A stretch of DNA of 64,000 bases from an uncultured Eubacteriales bacterium. Its GTDB lineage: Bacteria > Bacillota > Clostridia > Oscillospirales > Acutalibacteraceae. The notes under the pieces were generated by a model. The model saw nothing but the letters and a program-made list of their open reading frames with translations, was not told the origin of the DNA and did not search any database. Positions 17,067 to 24,105 of this stretch are shown one piece after another; within the stretch, counting starts at the first letter, position 1; every line of letters starts with the position of its first letter. The stretch is from assembly GCA_934486915.1 (NCBI GenBank), contig CAKSRC010000001.1, forward strand, positions 1-64,000. The letters are read 5' to 3'. Both the position numbers and the translations under genes were made by a program.

Positions 17067-17615
17067 ATGAACATTACGATTACAAGCAGAAAAGTTACTC
17101 TAAAAGATAGTTTTAAAAATTTAGTAGAAAAGAAGCTTTCCAGATTTAGTAGGGTTTTCTCTGAAGATGCTAATGCGAAAGTAACAGTTTCATTAGAGAG
17201 AGATCGAGAAACTGTAGAAATTACAATTAATGATCGCGGCATGATTTACCGTGCTGAAAGTACCAGCCACGACATGAATGAAGCCTTAGATGATGTTGTT
17301 AATGCACTTAAAAGGCAAATGAGAAAACATAAAACAAAACTTTCAAAAAAATTGAAATCTGCTTCAATTTTAGAGCTTATTGCAGAAGATGATGCTCAGG
17401 GTTCAGATGAATTAGATGATATTAAAGAGGATGAATATGAAGTTGTTCGTTCCAAACACTTCCCTATTAAACCTTTGGATGTTGAGGAAGCTATCCTTGA
17501 AATGAACATGATAGGCCATAAGTTTTATATGTTTAGAAATTTTGAAACCAACAAAGTAAATGTTGTATATGTACGTAAAGACGGAAGATACGGTTTATTG
17601 GAACCGGATGCTTAA
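17067..17615 (+). CDS. hpf: long-form ribosome hibernation promoting factor
   Basis: Binds idle 70S ribosomes and dimerises them into 100S particles in stationary phase. From ATG 17067 (AAGGGAG 17051-17057) it is 182 residues. The N-terminal RaiA/HPF domain begins MNITITSRKVTLKDSFK and is followed by an acidic linker (about 107-125). The C-terminal dimerisation domain carries the conserved HKFYMFRNFETN and VVYVRKDGRYGLLEP. Two domains make this the long HPF typical of Bacillota. Longer upstream starts are rejected since they would precede the ribosome binding site. Confidence 0.95.
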   Translation: MNITITSRKVTLKDSFKNLVEKKLSRFSRVFSEDANAKVTVSLERDRETVEITINDRGMIYRAESTSHDMNEALDDVVNALKRQMRKHKTKLSKKLKSASILELIAEDDAQGSDELDDIKEDEYEVVRSKHFPIKPLDVEEAILEMNMIGHKFYMFRNFETNKVNVVYVRKDGRYGLLEPDA

Positions 17616-17630
17616 TAATTTTTAAATAAT

Positions 17631-17662
17631 AAGGGTGGGCAAGTTTTTGTCTGCCCTTTATT
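17631..17662 (+). terminator. intrinsic terminator after hpf
   Basis: AAGGGTGGGCA (17631-17641) pairs with TGTCTGCCCTT (17648-17658) with three G-U pairs, followed by TATTTT. Confidence 0.75.
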
Positions 17663-17696
17663 TTAAGATTTTGATTGTATATGATGGAGGATATAA

Positions 17697-18815
17697 TTGA
17701 GTAAAATGAAGTTTGTGTGCCCATGCTTATTAGGGGTAGAACGTTTTGTAGAGAAAGATCTATATAAAATAGGGGCTGAAGATATAGAGGTTGAAAATGG
17801 AAGGGCTATTTTTAGGGGAGATGTTCAAACATTAGCAAAGGCTAATATTTGGTCAAGGTATGCAGAAAGAGTACTTATATTATTAGGTGAATTCAAGGTT
17901 CTTAGTTTTGACGAGTTATTTGAAAGAACTAAAAGTTTACCTTGGGAAAATTTTATAGGAAAAAACGATGCTTTCCCAGTTAAAGGAAGATCGTTAAGCT
18001 CAAAACTTGCCAGTGTACCGGATTGTCAATCTATTATAAAGAAGGCTATCGTAGAAAGGCTCAAGCTAAAATATAAGGTATCTTGGTTTGAGGAAACAGG
18101 AAATACCTATCAAGTACAGTTTTTAATTTTAAAGGATAAGGTAAGCTTAATGATTGATACTTCAGGCCCTGGCCTTCATAAAAGAGGATATAGAGCTGTC
18201 TCAACTTTGGCTCCCATTAAAGAAACCTTAGCTGCAACTATGGCCGATATTGCAAGAGTGAGAAACGATCAATTTGTCGTTGACCCATTTTGCGGTTCGG
18301 GTACATTGCTAATAGAGTCTGCTCTTTTGGCATTGAATATAGCTCCGGGGATAAAGAGACGGTTCTTGGCTGAGACTTGGGATAATGTTCCAAGAGACAT
18401 TTGGAGTCAAGAGCGAGCAGCTGCAAGAGAACTTATAAATAGAGACAGTAAATTTTATTCTGTTGGCTATGACATAGATGATAAGGCTATAGAAATTGCA
18501 AATGAAAATATTAAAAAGGCCGGCGTAGCGGGACGAATAAGGATAGAAAAAAGAGATATTAATAAGTTTAAGGAAACACGTGATACGGGAATAGTAATAT
18601 GTAATCCACCTTATGGGCAAAGGCTTTTGGACGAGAAAAAGGCCAGAGAACTTTATAATGTAATGGGGCAAAAGTTCACAAGGAAACATGGATGGAGTTA
18701 TTATATAATAAGCCCTGATGAGCAGTTCCAAAAATATTTTGGTAGAAGTTCAGATAAAAGAAGAAAACTTTATAACGGCATGATAAAATGCCAATTGTAT
18801 ATGTATTTTAAATAA
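17697..18815 (+). CDS. rlmL: THUMP-domain 23S rRNA guanine methyltransferase (RlmL/YpsC type)
   Basis: SAM-dependent RNA methyltransferase, 372 residues. An N-terminal ferredoxin-like/THUMP region (about 1-160) precedes a Rossmann methyltransferase domain with the SAM-binding VVDPFCGSGTLLIESAL and the catalytic NPPYG motif (ICNPPYGQRL). This matches the single-domain Gram-positive RlmL (YpsC), predicted to make m2G in 23S rRNA. It starts at TTG 17697, 6 bases after GGAGG (17686-17690); the ATG three codons on has a poorer spacing. Lies alone after the hpf terminator. Confidence 0.9.
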   Translation: MSKMKFVCPCLLGVERFVEKDLYKIGAEDIEVENGRAIFRGDVQTLAKANIWSRYAERVLILLGEFKVLSFDELFERTKSLPWENFIGKNDAFPVKGRSLSSKLASVPDCQSIIKKAIVERLKLKYKVSWFEETGNTYQVQFLILKDKVSLMIDTSGPGLHKRGYRAVSTLAPIKETLAATMADIARVRNDQFVVDPFCGSGTLLIESALLALNIAPGIKRRFLAETWDNVPRDIWSQERAAARELINRDSKFYSVGYDIDDKAIEIANENIKKAGVAGRIRIEKRDINKFKETRDTGIVICNPPYGQRLLDEKKARELYNVMGQKFTRKHGWSYYIISPDEQFQKYFGRSSDKRRKLYNGMIKCQLYMYFK

Positions 18816-18869
18816 TAGTGAGCTTTTAGAATAGCATAATTATCTTAATTTGTGTGAGGGGGATATAAA

Positions 18870-19259
18870 ATGTTTTGCACCAACTGCGGCAAGGAGTTGA
18901 AAAAAGGGAGTCTTGTATGTACTGATTGTGGCCAAACAACCGAAGTAGCAGATAATCTAAAATTAGATAACAAAGAGCTTTATCAAGAGTTAATTGGTAA
19001 CGAATATGATAATAAACTTAAAGTGCCGCTTAAGACACGGTCTTTTATATTAATGGAGTTCTTACTTTGCATACCCATACTAAGGATAGTTATGCTTTTT
19101 ATATGGTCTTTTGGGAAAAACACTAATCTTAACAAAAAAGCATTTGCAAGGTCTATATTAATATTTTGGTTTATATTGTATGTTATTCTTATTCCTATTG
19201 CGATATATGCTTATACTCATTATTTTAACCTTGTTTATATGCAAAATTTTATCACCTAA
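18870..19259 (+). CDS. zinc-ribbon membrane protein
   Basis: 129 residues. The N-terminus is a zinc ribbon with two CxxC pairs (MFCTNCGKE and VCTDCGQT). A charged linker leads to two membrane helices (about 58-78 and 95-115). GAGGGGG precedes ATG 18870. Such zinc_ribbon_2 proteins are common in Clostridia and have no assigned role; the C-terminal part resembles small uncharacterised membrane domains. Convergent with the ABC permease gene and separated from it by a bidirectional terminator. Confidence 0.75.
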   Translation: MFCTNCGKELKKGSLVCTDCGQTTEVADNLKLDNKELYQELIGNEYDNKLKVPLKTRSFILMEFLLCIPILRIVMLFIWSFGKNTNLNKKAFARSILIFWFILYVILIPIAIYAYTHYFNLVYMQNFIT

Positions 19260-19272
19260 AGTTATGAAAGAG

Positions 19273-19304
19273 AAAACCGTTGGTAGTTTAGCACCAACGG
19301 TTTT
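19273..19304. terminator. bidirectional terminator between convergent genes
   Basis: Perfect 12-bp stem AAAACCGTTGGT (19273-19284) / ACCAACGGTTTT (19293-19304) with an 8-base loop; A- and T-tracts on both sides. Confidence 0.85.
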
Positions 19305-19324
19305 ATTTTGTTTGAAAGTATAAA

Positions 19325-20515
19325 TTATTCTATTCTTAAAGCATCAACAGGTTTTAGGTTTGAGGCCTTGTATGCAGGGTAAACCCCAAAAATAACTCCT
19401 GTACTAATTGAAAAGAATGAAGCAATTAAAATTATGTCTTTTCTAATATTTAATGAAAAACCTATATATAAAGCACCTAGATAAGATATAATATTTCCGG
19501 CCAAAATTCCCATAATGCAACCTATACACGAAAGGAACATGGCTTCCAGAAGAAATTCTAATAATATGGTTCTCTTTTTAGCTCCTATTGATTTTTTTAT
19601 ACCTATTTCTCTAGTCCTTTCGTTTACGGAAACAAGCATGACGGTCATGATGCTCAAGCTTGCCACTAACAAGGATATTGCGCCTACAGCTGATAAAATA
19701 ACAGTGACTATATTTAAAAGGTTGGTTAATCCGTCCTTTTGTTTAGATAGATTGTTTGCTTGATAATTATCATTTCCGGACGACCTTGAAAGTCGTTTAA
19801 TTATATCATTTCCTACATCTTGGGGGTCATGATTTGGACTCACTTTAACTGCGATTTGATCAAATGATTTTCGAGATGTGGCATTTTGCATGGTGCTGTA
19901 TGGCAAATATATAAAATTAGGAATATATTCTCCTATGAAATTTTGTAGGAGTCCACTGCCCGTTTTTATTATGCCTACAACTTCATAATCCTCTGCGGCC
20001 CCCGAACACAAAATAGAGATATGTTTTCCCACGATATTTTCTCGACCATATACTTCTTTAGAGAACTTTTGATCTACCATGCAAACATTATTACAAGAGC
20101 TTATATCTATATTGTTTATATATCTGCCATATAAAAGTTGCAAAGATATAATTTGATTTGCCTTTGAATCTATACCCCATAAAAGAGAGTTTAAGGGATT
20201 GTCTTTTTTGTCGTATACAACAGTGTTTTCTACCATGACGGGCATAGCTTGTTCTACATTGTTGTCCTTTTCGATTATTTCTAATTCCTCTTGGGTAAGA
20301 CTTGGGGCGTCATTAGACATATTTGAAGCACTTATGGTAAGTCCGCTTAAACCTAGGCTGTCCAATTCTTTATTGACAGCATCACTTCCACATTGACTGA
20401 TATTTCCTATAATTATAACGGATGCAACTCCAATTGCTATTCCCATAGCCGTAAGAAAGTTTCTGCCCTTTTTCCTTGTTATATTTCTTATCGCACATTT
20501 TATAATATCTATCAT
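19325..20515 (-). CDS. MacB/FtsX-type ABC transporter permease
   Basis: 396 residues with the MacB layout: one N-terminal membrane helix (about 20-42, AMGIAIGVASVIIIG), a large extracellular MacB_PCD-like domain (about 43-270) and three C-terminal helices (about 275-385) with the FtsX signature around NERTREIGIKKSIGAKK. Family members act as mechanotransmission exporters of peptides, lipids or drugs and need a cytoplasmic ATPase plus an adaptor. The adaptor gene is upstream and overlaps by 4 bases, but no ATPase gene is adjacent, which is unusual since the order adaptor-ATPase-permease is normal. Confidence 0.88.
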   Translation of the reverse strand: MIDIIKCAIRNITRKKGRNFLTAMGIAIGVASVIIIGNISQCGSDAVNKELDSLGLSGLTISASNMSNDAPSLTQEELEIIEKDNNVEQAMPVMVENTVVYDKKDNPLNSLLWGIDSKANQIISLQLLYGRYINNIDISSCNNVCMVDQKFSKEVYGRENIVGKHISILCSGAAEDYEVVGIIKTGSGLLQNFIGEYIPNFIYLPYSTMQNATSRKSFDQIAVKVSPNHDPQDVGNDIIKRLSRSSGNDNYQANNLSKQKDGLTNLLNIVTVILSAVGAISLLVASLSIMTVMLVSVNERTREIGIKKSIGAKKRTILLEFLLEAMFLSCIGCIMGILAGNIISYLGALYIGFSLNIRKDIILIASFFSISTGVIFGVYPAYKASNLKPVDALRIE

Positions 20516-21561
20516 AGAGCTTCCTCACTTTTATCATTTAGCTTTACTCGACAAAAATTAGAAAGCCCTTCGGGATTTAAGATTATAACATCTCCGCTTG
20601 AGATACCATCTAATACTTCAAAGCCGTCGTTATATTCTTTTCCTGTTGTTATATATGTCTTAACAGCCTTTCCTGCTGAATACTTGTAAACAAATTCCTT
20701 GCCGCTTTTATCAGCCTTTACCGCCTCATAAGGTGCTACATTAACTTGGGAATCTTCGGACGTGATTATACGACATTTAGCAGTAAGTCCGGGTTTTATT
20801 TCACTTTCCGGAGCTTCTACATTGACAAATACATCTAAAACAGTGTCTTTCCCTGTTGCACTTACAATTTGTTGAGCCTCGTTTGATATACTTGATACCT
20901 CACCTTGATATTGATGGTCTTTGAATCCGACACCCGATATATATACCTTTTGTCCTACTTTAATATCTGGAATTTTGGCCTCGTTTACGGAAAGATGTAT
21001 TTTATATTTATCCGTATCGGAAATAACTATTAGGGGTTTACCTTTATCACATGAATCTTGATTTTTTATGTTTATGGAAGTAACGATGCCCTTAGCAGGG
21101 GAAAGGATACTGATTTTCTTACCCGTTTTTATAAAAGATTGATTCATTAAAGAACTTTGGTTTGACTTTTGCGACTCTAAATAACTTTTATAAGCTTCCT
21201 CAAGTGCTAAAGTGTTATTTAAATCTAAGTTTGATGGTATGGCATTTTTATAGTTATCAATAGGTAGACTGGATGAATGTTCAACAACAGCTTCACTTGC
21301 ATTTAATAATACCGTATTTTTGTCCACCTTATCACCAAGGTTTACGTTTACATTATCAATTATAGCCGGGTTTTCTGCCAGAACTTCAGTACTGTTAAGA
21401 TATTCAACTTTTCCTGAACAAGTAAGAGTGTTTTCTACTTCTCGTGCATTGATAGTTAGAGTGTCCACGGCTATCACCGTACTCTTTAAGTAATCTGTCC
21501 CAAAAACAATTCCTATTATCATAACAGCGGTACAACTAAATAATAAAATATACTTTTTCAC
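20512..21561 (-). CDS. HlyD/RND-type periplasmic adaptor (membrane fusion protein)
   Basis: 349 residues, starting at GTG 21561 behind GGAGGG (21567-21572). One N-terminal membrane anchor (about 4-22) is followed by a lipoyl/barrel-sandwich split around a short helical region (about 100-140, EEAYKSYLESQKSNQ), then beta-barrel and membrane-proximal domains. The lipoyl half-motif SPAKGIVTSINIKNQDSCDKG is seen. In Gram-positive bacteria such proteins pair with MacB-type permeases. The ATGA overlap with the permease shows co-translation. Confidence 0.85.
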   Translation of the reverse strand: MKKYILLFSCTAVMIIGIVFGTDYLKSTVIAVDTLTINAREVENTLTCSGKVEYLNSTEVLAENPAIIDNVNVNLGDKVDKNTVLLNASEAVVEHSSSLPIDNYKNAIPSNLDLNNTLALEEAYKSYLESQKSNQSSLMNQSFIKTGKKISILSPAKGIVTSINIKNQDSCDKGKPLIVISDTDKYKIHLSVNEAKIPDIKVGQKVYISGVGFKDHQYQGEVSSISNEAQQIVSATGKDTVLDVFVNVEAPESEIKPGLTAKCRIITSEDSQVNVAPYEAVKADKSGKEFVYKYSAGKAVKTYITTGKEYNDGFEVLDGISSGDVIILNPEGLSNFCRVKLNDKSEEAL

Positions 21562-21682
21562 AATAATCCCTCCATATAGAATTATTATTAGAAAATAAAA
21601 GCAATTTTATTATAGTTAAATTCATATATTTTAATGAATATTTTGATATTTATTAAAAAGACTATCTATGAGGTGATTGAAA

Positions 21683-21877
21683 ATGTATTTGATTCCATGC
21701 GATTTTGACTGCGTATATCAAAAAGAAGGGTATTGCTTGCTTAAAAGTCCATCAGTCATTACTAACCAAACATCAAATGGTTGCGCGCACTATATAAAGA
21801 AATGTCCGCCTAAAAACGAGGGTATAAGCATAAAAGATCCGATCGAACCTAATTCATCATTTCAAAGGCTTGTCTAA
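21683..21877 (+). CDS. small Cys-rich protein of unknown function
   Basis: 64 residues from ATG 21683 with GAGGTGAT at 21670-21677. Five cysteines (CDFDC, YCLL, GCAHYI, KKCPP) arranged like the small Clostridial proteins with a CxxxCxYQKxGxC...TSNGCxxY pattern, often mislabelled as an acyl carrier dehydratase. Possibly metal binding; role unknown. Its last 29 bases overlap the 3' end of radA on the other strand, which is unusual and may give antisense effects. Confidence 0.75.
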   Translation: MYLIPCDFDCVYQKEGYCLLKSPSVITNQTSNGCAHYIKKCPPKNEGISIKDPIEPNSSFQRLV

Positions 21878-23219
21878 CACTTCTTGCTGCTAGGATTTCT
21901 ATGCCTAAGTCTTCTTTGACTATAGATTTGTAATTGTGATAGGGTATAATACATCTTGTAAATCCGAGCCTTGCAGCTTCTAATATACGCTCTTTGGCGT
22001 GGGAGACTGATCTTATTTCTCCTGCAAGTCCTATTTCGCCGAAGGCTATGGTGTGTTCATCGATTATGCTGTCTTTTAGGCTTGATATTAAGGATAATGC
22101 CACAGCCAAGTCAGCGGCAGGTTCATCGAGCCTTAGTCCACCTATTACATTTATGTATGTATCCAAGTTAGAGAAATAATATCCTGCTCTTTTCTCGAGT
22201 ACGGCTAAAAGAAGTGATAATCTGTTATAATCAAAACCCGTTGCCATTCTTCGTGGATTACCAAATCCACTTGAGGTTACCAAACCTTGTATTTCTGCCA
22301 ATATAGGTCTGGATCCCTCCATAACGCATGCCACGCAAGTTCCCGAGACGTTTTTAGGCCTGCCGGATAAAAGCATAAGCGATGGGTTTTCGACTTCATT
22401 TAAGCCTGAATCTGTCATTTGGAAGACTCCAATTTCATTAGTAGAACCGTACCTGTTTTTTATAGCCCTTAAAATTCTATAGGACATTTGTTTATCGCCT
22501 TCAAAATATAAAACAGCGTCTACTATATGTTCAAGTACCTTAGGGCCTGCAATAGCACCATCCTTATTAACGTGCCCAACTATTATAATTGGGATATCCA
22601 AATTTTTACCCACTCTCATGAGCATATTAGTACATTCACGGACCTGTGTAACACTTCCGGGCGAAGATGAAAGACTGTCCAAGCTCATTGTTTGGATTGA
22701 ATCTATAATAACTAAATCGGGTTTGCTTTGAGAAATTTCGTCACTTATTAATTCTACATCAGTTTCCGTAAGTACATATAAATTTTCACTTTCAACATTC
22801 ATCCTAGAAGCGCGAAGTTTTAACTGTCTTTTTGACTCCTCACCGGAGACATAAAGAATGTTTAAAACTTTTCCTAAGTGTTTGCATACTTGAAGGAGTA
22901 TGGTGGACTTACCAATCCCGGGGTCTCCTCCAAGCAATACAATAGAGCCTTTAACGATACCTCCGCCTAAAACTCGGTCGAGTTCCTTAGAACCTGTGTA
23001 GTATCTTTCTTCATCTTTAGTATCTATTTCATTCATAAGTATGGGCGAGGATCTTTTGGTATAAGATTTACTTTTACTTCCGGAACTTGATTTTCCCACA
23101 TCTTTTATTTCTTCAACCATACAGTTCCATTCACCGCACCCAGGACATTTTCCATACCATTTGGCAGATTCAAAACCACATTGGTTGCAAACATATATAT
23201 TTTTAATTTTTTGAGCCAT
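21849..23219 (-). CDS. radA: DNA repair protein RadA/Sms
   Basis: RecA-like helicase that helps process recombination branches. 456 residues with the canonical order: N-terminal C4 zinc finger (CNQCG and CPGCGEW, residues 11-31), Walker A GDPGIGKST (about 95), the RadA-specific KNRYGS motif (about 255) and a C-terminal Lon-like domain. ATG 23219 begins the usual MAQKIKN-type N-terminus but has no visible ribosome binding site. A terminator-like hairpin lies about 35 bases upstream, see the entry at 23252-23309. Confidence 0.97.
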   Translation of the reverse strand: MAQKIKNIYVCNQCGFESAKWYGKCPGCGEWNCMVEEIKDVGKSSSGSKSKSYTKRSSPILMNEIDTKDEERYYTGSKELDRVLGGGIVKGSIVLLGGDPGIGKSTILLQVCKHLGKVLNILYVSGEESKRQLKLRASRMNVESENLYVLTETDVELISDEISQSKPDLVIIDSIQTMSLDSLSSSPGSVTQVRECTNMLMRVGKNLDIPIIIVGHVNKDGAIAGPKVLEHIVDAVLYFEGDKQMSYRILRAIKNRYGSTNEIGVFQMTDSGLNEVENPSLMLLSGRPKNVSGTCVACVMEGSRPILAEIQGLVTSSGFGNPRRMATGFDYNRLSLLLAVLEKRAGYYFSNLDTYINVIGGLRLDEPAADLAVALSLISSLKDSIIDEHTIAFGEIGLAGEIRSVSHAKERILEAARLGFTRCIIPYHNYKSIVKEDLGIEILAARSVRQAFEMMN

Positions 23220-23251
23220 AAGATAATTGATTAATAATGCTTTAATAAATA

Positions 23252-23309
23252 TAAAAAAAGCAAAGATTAATACATTTTTCCACCTTTCAAAATGTAATTT
23301 ACTTTGCTT
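23252..23309 (-). terminator. terminator/attenuator hairpin between cwlD and radA
   Basis: Reading leftwards, AAGCAAAG (23309-23302) pairs with CTTTGCTT (23265-23258), with an inner 10-bp helix around ACATTTT/AAAATGT, then a run of seven T. The loop exposes GAAAGGTGG, which sits 4 bases before a two-codon ORF ATG TAT TAA (23275-23267). A TATAAT box (about 23314-23319) lies just upstream of the hairpin, so it could attenuate radA as well as end cwlD. Confidence 0.65.
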
Positions 23310-23331
23310 AAAATTATATCATACAAATAAG

Positions 23332-24054
23332 TTATTTACTATTGTAGTAGTCTAAAAATCCACAATAGATAGTAAATGCCATTTGCTTTTGATAATTTGG
23401 GTCTATTAATTTCTTGGATTCTTCCGCATTGGATAGAAAGCCGCATTCAACTATAATTGCGGGTATGGTTGCCTTGGAAAGAAGATAGATACTATTGTTC
23501 GCAGGTTTTGTTTCCCTTGTGTTGGCAGGTTGCATTAATCCTACGACGGCTTTTTTGACATATTCGGCTAAAATATTACTTTCAGGATTATTTGTTGAGT
23601 AAAAGATTTGAGTACCAAGATATTTGCTGCTTTCAAATTGATTTTGATGAATGCTTATTAAAACATTATTTGGGTTTGAGTTGGCAATTTCCACTCTTTT
23701 GCGAAGATCCGATACTTTTTTATTGCGTAAAGATTTTGCATCATTATCGTATATAGCAGTATCCTCTTCTCTAATCATTTCAACCTGAAATCCTGCCAAA
23801 AGAAAAATTTCTTTTAAGTCTTTAGCTATAGCTAAGTTTACATCCTTTTCTAAAGTTTTGCCGTCAATACTTTGAGCTCCGCCGTCCTCTCCTCCGTGAC
23901 CCGCATCAATTATTATAGTAGGTGCAGTTTCTCCCTTTTTAGCCATAATTGAATATCCTATTGGTTTTGCGTAGTTTCCAACTAGTATAGAAAATAAAAT
24001 AATTAGTACTCCAACAACAGAGTAAAGGCCTATTCTTTTAATCATATTATTCAC
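23332..24054 (-). CDS. cwlD: germination-specific N-acetylmuramoyl-L-alanine amidase CwlD
   Basis: Removes stem peptides from muramic acid during muramic-delta-lactam formation in spore cortex. 240 residues (237 in B. subtilis). An N-terminal membrane helix (about 9-27) acts as signal or anchor. The Amidase_3 zinc ligands are visible: DAGHGG (about 52), Glu in LEKDVNLAI, SIHQNQ (about 136) and the catalytic VECGFLSN (about 203). The CwlD-specific SLRNKKVSDLRKRVEIAN region is present. Supports the view that the organism makes spores. Separate from other spore genes here. Confidence 0.9.
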   Translation of the reverse strand: MNNMIKRIGLYSVVGVLIILFSILVGNYAKPIGYSIMAKKGETAPTIIIDAGHGGEDGGAQSIDGKTLEKDVNLAIAKDLKEIFLLAGFQVEMIREEDTAIYDNDAKSLRNKKVSDLRKRVEIANSNPNNVLISIHQNQFESSKYLGTQIFYSTNNPESNILAEYVKKAVVGLMQPANTRETKPANNSIYLLSKATIPAIIVECGFLSNAEESKKLIDPNYQKQMAFTIYCGFLDYYNSK

Positions 24055-24105
24055 TCGTTTCTTTGAGTTTATTTTTATAATTAAAAGTCCTTGTTTTTAT
24101 GCTAT

